The translations under genes were made by a program, and so were the position numbers. The notes below the pieces were generated by a model. It was given only the letters and a program-made list of their open reading frames with translations, ran no database searches and had not been told where the DNA came from. A stretch of DNA of 64,000 bases from positions 202,226 to 266,225 of the forward strand of contig MFPR01000006.1 in NCBI GenBank assembly GCA_001784175.1, read 5' to 3'. Shown piece by piece: positions 46,348 to 54,088 of the stretch; the first letter of the stretch is position 1, and the number at the start of each line of letters is the position of its first letter. Source of the stretch: Candidatus Lindowbacteria bacterium RIFCSPLOWO2_12_FULL_62_27. GTDB taxonomy: Bacteria > Lindowbacteria > 2-12-FULL-62-27.

Positions 46348-47432
46348 TGAACACCTTAAAAATTAATCTCGGTGTGTTTGTTGTAGGACTTTTTTTAATT
46401 TCACCCTCCTATGGCGATCACCTCGGCCCCGTTGATTTAAGCAGGATGCGCGTAGTCCACAGCGATGCTACCGATTCGTTCAAATTCTTCTTAGACCCTG
46501 TCAGTGGAAACTATTTCGTTGAATATTTCGAGTTGGGTTCATCGGGGCAACTTGCCCGGGAAATCGCTCTCGTCGAACCGACAAACAAAGTCTCGCCCAA
46601 AACGAAAGTGGATATTACGCGAATGAATGCCGGATCATTCTCATATGAGTATACGGTGGAGAATGGACAGGACGCCAAACAACGTATCATCATGTTTAAG
46701 TTGTCATTCTCTAGAGATGTAACACTAAAAAACAGCGAAGGTCCCCTTGCTTGGCTGTCTCTACCTCAGAAAAAAGATGATGACCTCAACAACCGCGTCG
46801 GTTGGGTAAATATCAATCTTGTCGAAAGTTTTTTTGGTTTGGCCCCCGGCGAATCAAAACGCGGATTTAGAGTAGAAGCTGATTATTTACCTGGCATCAT
46901 CAATGCTTCATATTCCGGCGCGGGTGTAGAAAAAAATGCCGAAGGAAGAGCCCTGAGTAATTGGTTTCCACACGAAATTTCCGAAAATCTTGAAGGGAAG
47001 ATTGACGCTCTGTTAAATAATGACACCAATAAATTCACCGTCCGCAAAACGGTTGGGCCAATGAAACCAATTCCAACTGATGCCGGTTTCATCTGCGACA
47101 CGTTCATCCTCGACCTGATCGGCCAAGTACGCGAAGCGGTCACGGCGGGCTGGATCAAGCACGACCTGCGGAAAGACCGGGACGAGGATGACGACGACGG
47201 CGACGAATCCGACCTATCCAATCCGGACAAGCAGTTGCCCGGCGTGGCAAAGTCGATCATCCGGAAGCTGACGAAGGTGCGGCGCGAGTGCATGCGCGGA
47301 AAATTCGGCAACGCGCGGGAGAAACTGCGGACGCTGATCCGTCAGGTGAACGCGCAGCGCGGGAAGCATTTGACCGAGGAATCCTACGCGCTGATCAAAT
47401 TCAACACTGAGTTTTTGCTGGAGAAGCTTTGA
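46347..47432 (+). CDS. Exported protein with mosaic composition
   Basis: ATG 46347 gives a signal peptide (INLGVFVVGLFLISPSYG); about 361 residues. Residues 25-250 are AT-rich and unfamiliar. From about 47090 the composition turns GC-rich and the sequence becomes a helical domain (VREAVTAGWIKHDLRKDRDE, then KSIIRKLTKVRRECMRGKFG and LRTLIRQVNAQRG) like the C-terminal helical repeats found at the end of many secreted proteins. The gene thus looks like a recent join of two parts. It ends by one-base overlap with cytochrome b. Confidence 0.6.
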   Translation: MNTLKINLGVFVVGLFLISPSYGDHLGPVDLSRMRVVHSDATDSFKFFLDPVSGNYFVEYFELGSSGQLAREIALVEPTNKVSPKTKVDITRMNAGSFSYEYTVENGQDAKQRIIMFKLSFSRDVTLKNSEGPLAWLSLPQKKDDDLNNRVGWVNINLVESFFGLAPGESKRGFRVEADYLPGIINASYSGAGVEKNAEGRALSNWFPHEISENLEGKIDALLNNDTNKFTVRKTVGPMKPIPTDAGFICDTFILDLIGQVREAVTAGWIKHDLRKDRDEDDDDGDESDLSNPDKQLPGVAKSIIRKLTKVRRECMRGKFGNAREKLRTLIRQVNAQRGKHLTEESYALIKFNTEFLLEKL

Positions 47433-48508
47433 TGAACGTCAAGGAATGGCTCAACCGGTTCCTCGAAGAGCGTCTGCCCGTGAAGGAAATGAAGGACCTG
47501 TCGGCCCACAAGCTGGTGCCGGAGCACAAGCAGGCGGTGTGGTACTATTTCGGCGGCATCTCCCTGTTCTTTTTCATCATTCTCGTCTTCACCGGCATGG
47601 TCCTGCTGTTTCAGTATCAGCCCGGTCTCGAGAGCAGTCACGCGTCGGTGTTGCGGATCGTCACCAAAGTCGATTTTGGCTGGCTGATCCGGTCGGTCCA
47701 CTCGTGGGCGGCGAACCTCATGCTGGTGGCGGTGTTCATTCACATGTTTTCGGTCTATTTCATGAAGGCCTACCAGAAACCGCGGGAGCTGACGTGGTTC
47801 ACGGGCCTTGGCCTTCTGGGGCTGGGCCTCGGATTTGGATTCACCGGCTACTGTCTCGTGTGGGACGACATGGCGTTTTTCGCGACGAAGATCGGCATCG
47901 ACATCGTGGAGGGCATTCCGGGCGGCTCCTACGTCGCGCACATCCTGCGCGGCGGCCCCGACATGGGCGGGCTGACGATCCAGCGGATGTTCGCGCTGCA
48001 CGTGGTGATCATCCCGTGGATTTTCATCGGCCTTCTTTCGGCGCATCTCTTTTTCCTGCAGATCCACGGCAACAAGATACCGGAAGAGATCGAAAAATCC
48101 GGCCAGTACCACAAGATTCCGTTCTTCCCGAATTTTCTTTTGAGCGACCTCTACGTCTGGCTGATCATGCTGAACCTCCTCGCGGTCCTGGCCGCGCTCT
48201 TCCCTTGGCACCTGGGCGCCGAGGCCGACGCGCTGGCGCCGGCGCCGAAGGGCGTGAAACCCGAATGGTATTTCATGGCGATGTTCCAGCTCCTGAAACT
48301 GATGCCGTCCCAGGTGGCCGGCATCAGCGGCGAATTGTTCGGAAACATGGTGTTCGGTGTTGCCGGCCTCTTCTGGGCGCTGGTGCCGGTCTGGAACCCC
48401 GCGACCGCCTCCGGCCGGCGCGCGAAGCTGGCCACCTATGTCGGCTTGTTCGGCATCGTGTGGCTGATCGGTTTCACCATCTGGGGCTATATGGCCCACC
48501 CGGTATAA
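47432..48508 (+). CDS. Cytochrome b (bc-type)
   Basis: The 358-residue protein starts at ATG 47432. Four heme His positions are expected: RSVHSWAANLMLVAVFIHMF gives the first pair and FALHVVIIPWIFIGLLSAHL the second. PEWYF, of the conserved quinol-site PEWY loop, is present (APKGVKPEWYFMAMFQL). The protein covers both the b6-like and subunit-IV-like parts. It forms the membrane core with the Rieske protein. It is followed after four bases by the CydA-like protein. Confidence 0.93.
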   Translation: MNVKEWLNRFLEERLPVKEMKDLSAHKLVPEHKQAVWYYFGGISLFFFIILVFTGMVLLFQYQPGLESSHASVLRIVTKVDFGWLIRSVHSWAANLMLVAVFIHMFSVYFMKAYQKPRELTWFTGLGLLGLGLGFGFTGYCLVWDDMAFFATKIGIDIVEGIPGGSYVAHILRGGPDMGGLTIQRMFALHVVIIPWIFIGLLSAHLFFLQIHGNKIPEEIEKSGQYHKIPFFPNFLLSDLYVWLIMLNLLAVLAALFPWHLGAEADALAPAPKGVKPEWYFMAMFQLLKLMPSQVAGISGELFGNMVFGVAGLFWALVPVWNPATASGRRAKLATYVGLFGIVWLIGFTIWGYMAHPV

Positions 48509-48512
48509 TCGG

Positions 48513-49838
48513 ATGAACTATCCCCAGTGGGTCATTGAAGGTATCGGCGGGCCGTGGGTCATTGGCCTGATCGCCATCAGTCACGTCTTTATCTCGCAGT
48601 TCGCCGTCGGCGGCGGGTTTTTCCTGCCCATTACCGAATACATCGCCCGGAAAAACGGCAACATGGAAATGCTCGAGTACGTCCACAAGCACACCCGGTT
48701 CTTCACGATCCTCACCTCCGTCGTCGGCGCCATGTTCGGCGTCGGCATCTGGTTCGCGATCGGGCTGGTCAATCCGGACGCGACCGCGTTTTTGATCCGG
48801 AATTTCGTCCTCGCCTGGACGATCGAGTGGGTCTGGTTTTTCCTCGAAATCGCGTCCCTCGTCGTCTATTACTACGGCTGGAAGACGCTCTCGCCGCGCA
48901 CGCACCAGATCGTCGGCTGGGTCTATCTCTTCACCGCGGTCATGACGCTCTTCACCATCAACGGCATCCTCACCTTCATGCTGACGCCCGGTGACTGGGT
49001 GGAGAACCGCAACTTGTGGTCGGCCTGGTTCAACCCGACCTTCTGGCCGTCCTTCACGATCCGGCTCCTTGTCTGTCTGGGACTGGCCGGCCTCTACGGC
49101 CTCATCACGGCCTCCCGGATGCCCAAAGAGGGCGGCCTTCGCACGCAGATGCTACGGTATTCCGCGATGTGGTTCATTCCGACCTTCGTCGGCATGCTCT
49201 TCGCCATGGGATGGTACTTTTTCGCGCTCCCGGAGGAAGTCCGGACGATGCTGTACAGCGGCGTGTCGGGGTTTGCGAGAGGCAATCTCGCCGTTCTGAC
49301 GCGCGTGTCGATGCTGACGATCCTCTTCACGTGCACCATGGGCATGATGATCTATTTCGGCGCCTACGCCAACCCGGACGAATTCAAGGGCGGCAAGATC
49401 GCGTTCCTCATGCTGTCCGCGCTTTTCGTGACGGGCGCCGGCGAGTGGACGAGGGAAGTCCTGCGCAAGCCCTACGTGATCCGGTACGTCATGTACTCGA
49501 ACGGGGTCCTCGCGGCGAACGCGAAGACGCTGGAGGATTCGGAGCAGACATTCCTTGACAACATCAAGTGGCGTCGCACGGGCGAGAGCGACGGCGAAGC
49601 GATGTTCCGCGCGCAGTGCCGGAGCTGCCACACGATGGACGGCTACCGCCCGCTCCGGGAGTTTCTGGCGGGCCGGGACGAAAACTCCATCAACAGCCTC
49701 TTGAAAATCATGCGCCCGGGCGACAAGAACCCCTACCAGAACATCATGCCGCCGGTGATGGGCACGGACACCGAACTGGCGTCGCTGGCGCACTATCTGG
49801 CCGAGGAAGCCGCGAAGGCAGACGCGCCGCATCACTAA
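48513..49838 (+). CDS. CydA-like membrane protein with C-terminal cytochrome c domain
   Basis: This is 441 residues. Residues 1-340 are hydrophobic and resemble the CydA-like fold (HVFISQFAVGGGFFLPITEY, WTIEWVWFFLEIASLVVYYY), with conserved His near the start. Residues 360-435 form a mono-heme c-type domain: FRAQCRSCHTMDG contains CxxCH, and PPVMGTD supplies a probable Met ligand. With Rieske and cytochrome b it would make a quinol oxidase or reductase complex whose electrons leave through the attached heme c. It is not a classic bd oxidase, since no CydB is present. Confidence 0.8.
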   Translation: MNYPQWVIEGIGGPWVIGLIAISHVFISQFAVGGGFFLPITEYIARKNGNMEMLEYVHKHTRFFTILTSVVGAMFGVGIWFAIGLVNPDATAFLIRNFVLAWTIEWVWFFLEIASLVVYYYGWKTLSPRTHQIVGWVYLFTAVMTLFTINGILTFMLTPGDWVENRNLWSAWFNPTFWPSFTIRLLVCLGLAGLYGLITASRMPKEGGLRTQMLRYSAMWFIPTFVGMLFAMGWYFFALPEEVRTMLYSGVSGFARGNLAVLTRVSMLTILFTCTMGMMIYFGAYANPDEFKGGKIAFLMLSALFVTGAGEWTREVLRKPYVIRYVMYSNGVLAANAKTLEDSEQTFLDNIKWRRTGESDGEAMFRAQCRSCHTMDGYRPLREFLAGRDENSINSLLKIMRPGDKNPYQNIMPPVMGTDTELASLAHYLAEEAAKADAPHH

Positions 49839-49847
49839 AGATTGAGA

Positions 49848-50126
49848 TCAGTATTCGATGAATTCTTTGGGGTAGCGGGAGAGGTCGAGTCGTTCTTCTT
49901 GGGGAATGGGGACGATTCCCCAGTTTTGCATTTCAATGGCGCCAAAGAGGACATCGATCGTCCGGCCGGTTTCGTCCGTTCCAAGTTCATCCACGACGAA
50001 TGCCTGCAGCGTGACGGGTTTGCCCGAAAGTTGCCCAAAGAAGTGACAGGTTTCGGTGCATGTGCGATGTTTTCCGCCAAGGCCGACTCGAAAGGCCGTT
50101 GGCAGGTGGACATGCGCGGGATTTTC
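49848..50126 (-). pseudogene. 5'-truncated retropepsin-like aspartic protease fragment
   Basis: In the minus frame ending at 49848 the peptide reads FRVGLGGKHRTCTETCHFFG, later AFVVDELGTDE and IDVLFGAIEMQNWGIVPIP. The VLFGAIEMQNW block matches the C-terminal half of retropepsin-like proteins (compare EMLIGAKTMQAWDI at 54089). A TGA at 50127-50129 stands upstream and the catalytic D-T/S-G half is missing, with no usable start codon. It appears to be the remains of a longer gene cut by rearrangement. Confidence 0.5.
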
Positions 50127-50333
50127 TCAATTATTCTTGACTTTTACCCCCTTGGCGGGTACATTCAGTAATTATACATCACTCGGGCAGCGGCAGGTCC
50201 GGTGTTACGCAGGGACTTATGCCTATAGTACATAATGAAGGAGCCGCCGGTACACGATGCCGCCCGATCTGGCCCGCCGTCTGAAATTCATCCAAACAGC
50301 CGGAAGAGAGAGACTACGCAAAGCCATCCAGAG

Positions 50334-50349
50334 TGTGATCCAGATCACA
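50334..50349. promoter_or_regulatory. CRP/FNR-type palindrome, copy 1
   Basis: TGTGATCCAGATCACA is a perfect dyad matching the CRP consensus TGTGA-N6-TCACA. It is followed by an AT-rich TATATATATACAG run. Confidence 0.6.
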
Positions 50350-50408
50350 ACTATATATATACAGTATTTGTATAGCGGCCTCTTGGACCCCGTTCCTCCC
50401 ATGCGGGG

Positions 50409-50445
50409 AAAAACAAAACGGCCCCGATTTCTCGGAGCCGTTTGT
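50409..50445 (-). terminator. Rho-independent terminator on the minus strand
   Basis: A stem of about 12 bp (CGGCTCCGA, loop GAAA, TCGGGGCCG, one mismatch) continues into TTTTGTTTTT on the minus strand. It would end transcription coming from higher coordinates, that is from the tRNA-like segment or beyond. Confidence 0.6.
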
Positions 50446-50541
50446 GTCAACCTGTGGGAAGGTCCGATCGAACCATCCGAACCGTCCAATGGCTTGACCA
50501 AACTATATGGCAGAAATACTCGGATGTCAAGTGAACGTGGA

Positions 50542-50615
50542 TCCGGAGGGAATCGAACCCTCGGCCGACAGGTTGACAACCATTGGACGGCGACCCGCCC
50601 GGCCCCACGCCCCAA
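50542..50615 (-). other. tRNA-like remnant (3' half with T-arm)
   Basis: On the minus strand GAGGG, TTCGATT, CCCTC forms a perfect T-arm with the GGTTCGATTCC core, preceded by a five-base variable region and TTGTCAA, which fits an Asp-type anticodon loop. A CGGATCC acceptor 3' strand and A follow. The 5' half does not fold: the anticodon stem is weak and no D-arm or matching acceptor strand is found. It is probably a degenerate or chimeric tRNA piece. A terminator lies about 100 bp downstream. Confidence 0.3.
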
Positions 50616-50637
50616 ACATAGCATAAAATCGCGACGG

Positions 50638-50661
50638 AATAACTTAACAACTTACGGTCTG
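50638..50661. repeat. 24-bp dispersed repeat, copy 1
   Basis: AATAACTTAACAACTTACGG followed by TCTG. Exact copies are at 53489-53512 and 53875-53898. The following 120 bp to the DUF433 gene contain a short piece of a beta-propeller gene (TATCCCGGTTCGGGTGAC, near 50708-50725) and otherwise nothing I recognise. Confidence 0.7.
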
Positions 50662-50776
50662 GCGCCATCGAACAGGCGCCATCGAACACGGGGAAGTTCT
50701 GGGTGTATCCCGGTTCGGGTGACACCATCTTCATCAATAGATATGATGAAAAACACGAGCGAGGAAGGTGAGTGAA

Positions 50777-51007
50777 ATGAAATTTGATCGGATTACGGTC
50801 AATCCCAAGCAGATGGGTGGGGCGCCGTGCATTCGGGGGATTCGTATCCCGGTCGCCTCGGTTGTGGGGATGGTGGCGGACGGAATGAAAGAGGAAGAGA
50901 TTTTGAAGGCGTATCCCGATCTCGAATTGGAGGACATTCGAGAGGCGCTTCAGTATGCGGCCGAGGCCGTGCGGGAACGTGAAATCCCGCTGATCGCCGA
51001 ACGGTGA
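50777..51007 (+). CDS. DUF433 antitoxin
   Basis: ATG 50777 follows GGAAGGTGAG; about 76 residues. The DUF433 signature is clear: [20 protein letters not shown] and [18 protein letters not shown], a small helix-turn-helix fold. In type II toxin-antitoxin pairs of this class the DUF433 protein neutralises a downstream PIN-like DUF5615 protein, and it overlaps that gene by four bases here. Confidence 0.85.
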   Translation: MKFDRITVNPKQMGGAPCIRGIRIPVASVVGMVADGMKEEEILKAYPDLELEDIREALQYAAEAVREREIPLIAER

Positions 51008-51393
51008 AATTTCTGGTGGACAACGCACTCTCGCCGGCTCTTTCGGCCATCTTGCGGTCGGCGGGTCACGATGCCGTGCATGTGCGGGACTACGGCATGC
51101 AGGCTTCGGACGATGATGACATTTTTCGGCGAGCGGCGGTTGAGGAGCGAATACTGATTTCAGCGGATACCGATTTCGGGACGATCCTGGCGAAGCGGCA
51201 GGAGGTCAAGCCTTCGGTCATTCTCTTCCGACGACTGTCCCCACGCCGCCCGGACGCTCAAACCGCTTTTTTGATTGCCCGGTTGCCCGATGTGGCCGAA
51301 TCCTTGCAACAGGGAAGTATCGTTGTCTTGGAAGAAACGCGAATCCGGATCCGCCCCCTGCCCATCGGCGGACCGGAGCGGAGGAACGATTAA
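51004..51393 (+). CDS. DUF5615 PIN-like toxin
   Basis: GTG 51004 overlaps the antitoxin stop; 129 residues. It opens with [20 protein letters not shown] and has [20 protein letters not shown] and [13 protein letters not shown], the acidic residues of a Mut7-C/PIN-like nuclease fold. It is probably an RNA-cutting toxin held in check by the DUF433 partner. Confidence 0.85.
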   Translation: MKFLVDNALSPALSAILRSAGHDAVHVRDYGMQASDDDDIFRRAAVEERILISADTDFGTILAKRQEVKPSVILFRRLSPRRPDAQTAFLIARLPDVAESLQQGSIVVLEETRIRIRPLPIGGPERRND

Positions 51394-51421
51394 ACCATGA
51401 TGAAAATCAATCCGTCGGGTC

Positions 51422-51745
51422 TACAATGTTGATAATTCGACGATCGAGAGCGACAGCGCAAGTTCAAACGGCGCTGATGGTATCCGACTGAACACGAATT
51501 CTTCCGACAACGCGCTGGGCGGCAATACGGTCCATTCGAATGGATTTTGGGGTATTTCCGTGCGGAGCGCTTCGAATGGAAATGTGATAACAACCAACAC
51601 CCCAAAGTCCAACACGCGGGGTGGAATCGAGATTATCGATGCCGATTCGAACGCGGTAGTTCAGAATGAAGCGGCCAACAACGACACCGGGGTCTGGATT
51701 TATGGAACAGCTTCCGGCAATACCGTCTCAAAAAACACACCACTA
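51422..51745 (+). pseudogene. Fragment of a beta-helix surface protein
   Basis: Reading from 51422 gives YNVDNSTIESDSASSNGADG, later NALGGNTVHSNGFWGISVRS and ASGNTVSKNTP, which are right-handed beta-helix rungs. The first 20 residues match YNVDNSTIENDSASSNG in the giant protein (near 62690-62750). There is no start codon or signal sequence, and the frame runs into the end of the PIN gene. It is a broken relative of the downstream giant gene. Confidence 0.7.
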
Positions 51746-52147
51746 AAACTCGGAGGCTTTCATGATGCGGTATGGCAGCGGCTTGGATAGAGCGAGGAAA
51801 TCGCGGTTTTCGGAGATGAGAAAATCGGCGTTCACCCATTCCGCGTACGCCCCGATCTGGGCGTCGGCGGGCTTGAGGCCGCGGACCAGATACGACGCGA
51901 ACAATGCCTTGGGGACATTGTCGTCATCGTCGATACGGCAAGCCATGTCCAGCCAAAAGCGGTGGCAGAGCTTGAACGCCGTCCGTTTGAGATTCCGCCG
52001 GGTTTCGTCGGCAATCGATCGTGATACAGACAGCGAGTTTTTTTCGGCTTTCTCGATCAAGCGGCCGATCAGCCGCTCACAGGCGGGCTTCCGTTCCGCG
52101 CCGAAGGCGTATATGTACTCGTTGCTATCGAGAACGATGCGGGGCAA
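51743..52147 (-). CDS. PIN-domain toxin
   Basis: The open frame is longer, but TTG 52147 with GAGGAG just upstream gives a normal 134-residue PIN protein (RIVLDSNEYIYAFGAERKPA). The acidic pocket is seen in LDSNE, in SIADETRR and in KPADAQIGAYAEWVNADFLI, followed by SENRDF. It is probably a VapC-like ribonuclease. It overlaps the upstream small gene by 23 bp, the usual toxin-antitoxin arrangement. Confidence 0.8.
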   Translation of the reverse strand: MPRIVLDSNEYIYAFGAERKPACERLIGRLIEKAEKNSLSVSRSIADETRRNLKRTAFKLCHRFWLDMACRIDDDDNVPKALFASYLVRGLKPADAQIGAYAEWVNADFLISENRDFLALSKPLPYRIMKASEF

Positions 52148-52340
52148 AGCGCTCCTCAAAAAGCTCGTATCGAGTTTTTTTAATGCGGGCAAGGATCTGG
52201 GCTGCGGTGAGACCATCGAACAACGTTCCGTGCCGGCGTTTGTAGTCCAGAGCCGCTTCAAACGCCCGGCGAGCCGCCACCGGGTCTGGCTTCCCTCCGT
52301 TTCGTCTATGGAGCCTATCCCTCATCGTCCTTTGTTTCAT
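52125..52340 (-). CDS. Putative antitoxin of the PIN toxin
   Basis: This 71-residue basic protein (MKQRTMRDRLHRRNGGKPDP, then FDGLTAAQILARIKKTRYEL) has a C-terminal helix pair fitting a toxin-binding tail. It directly precedes and overlaps the PIN gene. I do not recognise a DNA-binding domain by motif. The assignment rests on context. Confidence 0.6.
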   Translation of the reverse strand: MKQRTMRDRLHRRNGGKPDPVAARRAFEAALDYKRRHGTLFDGLTAAQILARIKKTRYELFEERFAPHRSR

Positions 52341-52422
52341 GTCGATACTGTCCTAAATCCCGTCGGGCATGTCAAGCGCGGGGACTTGGAGACGTGGGGA
52401 CGTAGAGACTGGGAAAATTTTT

Positions 52423-52842
52423 CCTTGACTTTCGCTCATCCTGCGGATATGTTCAAGGGGTTGGCTCGGGGTGGCAAGTCCTGCAGGATCAGGACTCATG
52501 AATAGGTTCCATGCGCAGGAAACTGCCCCGGTTGATGACGATACGTCCGTTGCGCGACTCCCGAATCTGGCCTATGTCGGTACACCCTTCGTACGTAATT
52601 CCGTCCGCAGTGTGATCTGGATCACAAAGTATATTTGTATATATACAGGGGGTATTCTGTCCAAACTTAAAGACTTATTGCGGAGAGCGGAAATAGTTGA
52701 CACCTCGTTGAGGAAACAACAACAACATCAACTACGAAAAGACGCAAAATTTCGCGAAAACGCGAAAAACCTCTCTATGAAATTTTTTCGAGATCATTCG
52801 CCGCTTCAAAACTTAAATAACTTAATGCCTGACCCTGTTCTC
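52423..52842. repeat. Long dispersed repeat R1 (about 420 bp)
   Basis: It begins CCTTGACTTTCGCTC and ends AATAACTTAATGCCTGACCC. It matches R3 (55009-55416) closely along its whole length and R2 (54568-54890) in the middle part. It contains a CRP-type palindrome (52611-52626), an AT-rich stretch and TATTCT 26 bp after the palindrome. The end reads into the signal-peptide ORF at 52888. Confidence 0.85.
52611..52626. promoter_or_regulatory. CRP/FNR-type palindrome, copy 2
   Basis: TGTGATCTGGATCACA inside repeat R1, matching the CRP consensus. Exactly 26 bases later comes TATTCT, a possible -10 box. Confidence 0.6.
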
Positions 52843-52942
52843 GCTGATGTTGTCCCGCCTCATCACTCGAATCGGGGAACTCCGCAAATGATCCGCCGCC
52901 CTCTCTCTGTTCTTTTGTTTTGCCTTGTCCTGTTTTCTTCTC

Positions 52943-53010
52943 TAATCCCTATTCCCTATTCCCCATTCCCTGCCCTTCCCCTAATCCCTAATCCCTATTC
53001 CCTAATCCCT
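52943..53010. repeat. Short tandem repeat of CCCTAAT/CCCTATT units
   Basis: About nine imperfect 7-bp units (consensus YCCCTAW) within the signal-peptide region, encoding a Pro/Ile/Tyr-rich stretch. It is a slippage-prone tract in a surface-protein gene. Confidence 0.65.
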
Positions 53011-53145
53011 GCCCTTGCCGCCCCCAACACCTGGTCCACCCTCGCCGCCGCCCCGGCCGCCGTGGCTGATGGCGGCGCGTTGGTGTATCCCGGTTCGGGT
53101 GACACGATTTATGCTTCTGGAGGCTCGAATGGCCGTGGCGGCCTA

Positions 53146-53161
53146 TGTGATCAAGATCACA
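53146..53161. promoter_or_regulatory. CRP/FNR-type palindrome, copy 3
   Basis: TGTGATCAAGATCACA, a perfect dyad, within the broken kelch-like frame and 62 bp upstream of the HicB-like gene. Confidence 0.55.
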
Positions 53162-53222
53162 GAGATATTTCCGGCATGAACGGGTACTCCTTGATACAAT
53201 ACGGGTTGGGGGTGAAGAATTT

Positions 53223-53408
53223 ATGAACGAATATAAAGTTGCGTTTGTAAAAAGCGGAAAATGGTATGCGGCCTTTGTGCCAGACCTGCCGGGCGCTCAC
53301 TCCCAGGGCAGGACTCTGGCGGAAGCCCGCCGGAACATCCGGGAGGCGATTGCGCTGGTGCTCGAATCCAATCACAAGCGATTCCGCTTCAATTCCCCGC
53401 CATCGTGA
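53223..53408 (+). CDS. Orphan HicB-like antitoxin
   Basis: The 61-residue protein matches the short HicB fold: YKVAFVKSGKWYAAFVPDLP, then GAHSQGRTLAEARRNIREAI. No HicA partner is found on either side. It may be a remnant or an unpaired regulator. The 135 bp after it up to the small membrane genes hold one copy of the 24-bp repeat and nothing else I recognise. Confidence 0.75.
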   Translation: MNEYKVAFVKSGKWYAAFVPDLPGAHSQGRTLAEARRNIREAIALVLESNHKRFRFNSPPS

Positions 53409-53488
53409 AATCAACACGTTCACGGCTCGCGGCATCTGTAAAGACCTGGGTGTCGAACCTCCGAGCGGCAAATGAAACCTGCGGCGTG

Positions 53489-53512
53489 AATAACTTAACA
53501 ACTTACGGTCTG
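53489..53512. repeat. 24-bp dispersed repeat, copy 2
   Basis: Exact copy of the element at 50638-50661, followed by ACCCCGTTGACC. Confidence 0.7.
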
Positions 53513-53543
53513 ACCCCGTTGACCAGTTGCCGGTTACGGCTGG

Positions 53544-53639
53544 TTAACTCTGCTTGTGGCGGGGACGTTCGATGAAGACTTCCATGAACACGATGGCCAG
53601 AATCGGCAATATCAGACTGGCCCATTCGGCAATACTCAC
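53544..53639 (-). CDS. 31-residue single-helix membrane peptide
   Basis: GTG 53639 overlaps the stop of the upstream gene as GTGA. The peptide has one hydrophobic helix (AEWASLILPILAIVFMEVFI) and a basic end (ERPRHKQS). The tight overlap makes it likely to be translated with the 61-residue protein upstream. The function is unknown. Confidence 0.5.
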   Translation of the reverse strand: MSIAEWASLILPILAIVFMEVFIERPRHKQS

Positions 53640-53821
53640 AGTCGATCCTCCTTCCATACGTAATATACCAGACAACAGATGCCGGCCGCCAACGCGCCGA
53701 CCGGAAACGACGGATGCAGGTCCTGCCGAAAAATCGTCGCGGCCAGCCCGCCGATCATCAGCGCACGGCCCATTTCAAAGATCACCTTCTCAAGTCTCGA
53801 CTCAGGCCTTCTCTCCATCAC
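53636..53821 (-). CDS. Small membrane protein
   Basis: This 61-residue protein has a charged N-terminus (MMERRPESRLEKVIFEMGRA) and two hydrophobic helices (LMIGGLAATIF and VGALAAGICCLVYYVW). It resembles two-helix small membrane proteins of unknown function. It forms a pair with the 31-residue peptide. Such pairs occur as holin-like or stress membrane proteins, but nothing here decides. Confidence 0.55.
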   Translation of the reverse strand: MMERRPESRLEKVIFEMGRALMIGGLAATIFRQDLHPSFPVGALAAGICCLVYYVWKEDRL

Positions 53822-53874
53822 ATCCGGATCATACCGTCAAACCTACTCTTGTGCAAGCTCGTGGGAAGGATTTG

Positions 53875-53898
53875 AATAACTTAACAACTTACGGTCTG
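53875..53898. repeat. 24-bp dispersed repeat, copy 3
   Basis: Exact copy of the element at 50638-50661, followed by AGCC and a fragment of the long repeat. Confidence 0.7.
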
Positions 53899-53909
53899 AG
53901 CCTTCTCTC

Positions 53910-53987
53910 AAAAACCTCTATATGAAATTTTTTCGCGATCATTCGCCGCTTCAAAACTTAAATAACTTAATGCCTGACCCTGTTCTC
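53910..53987. repeat. 3' fragment of the long dispersed repeat
   Basis: It matches the last 78 bp of R1 (52764-52842) almost exactly, from AAAAACCTCT to CTGTTCTC. It is followed by GGTTCGGGCGACACG, a piece of the kelch-like gene. The join shows that repeat and gene scraps have been shuffled together. Confidence 0.75.
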
Positions 53988-54088
53988 GGTTCGGGCGACA
54001 CGATTTATGCTTTCGGAACCTTGAAACATCCTCCGGTTGCGGGTATATTCGAAGATGGGCGCAGGGGTAAAAAGGGGAGTCGAGCGGC

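Larger units (their letters stand above)
52888..53226 (+). pseudogene. Truncated exported beta-propeller (kelch-like) gene
   Basis: ATG 52888 opens a signal peptide (MIRRPLSVLLFCLVLFSSLI) followed by a proline-rich tandem repeat and APNTWSTLAAAPAAVADGGA and LVYPGSGDTIYA, a kelch-like blade start. After about 53130 the frame leaves the domain, runs through a CRP-type palindrome and stops at 53226. Only the first blade is left. Related scraps are at about 50708 and 53990, and the motif suggests a multi-copy exported family. Confidence 0.6.

Noticed and set aside
48513..49838. Cytochrome bd oxidase subunit I
   Set aside because: There is no cydB next to it, and a cytochrome c domain is attached, so a plain bd oxidase call would be misleading.
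50542..50615. Complete tRNA-Asp gene
   Set aside because: The T-arm is good, but the acceptor, D-arm and anticodon stem do not pair, so I list it only as tRNA-like.
50223..50624. 133-residue minus-strand open frame
   Set aside because: It reads through the tRNA-like segment and the terminator, with composition typical of noncoding DNA and no start signals.
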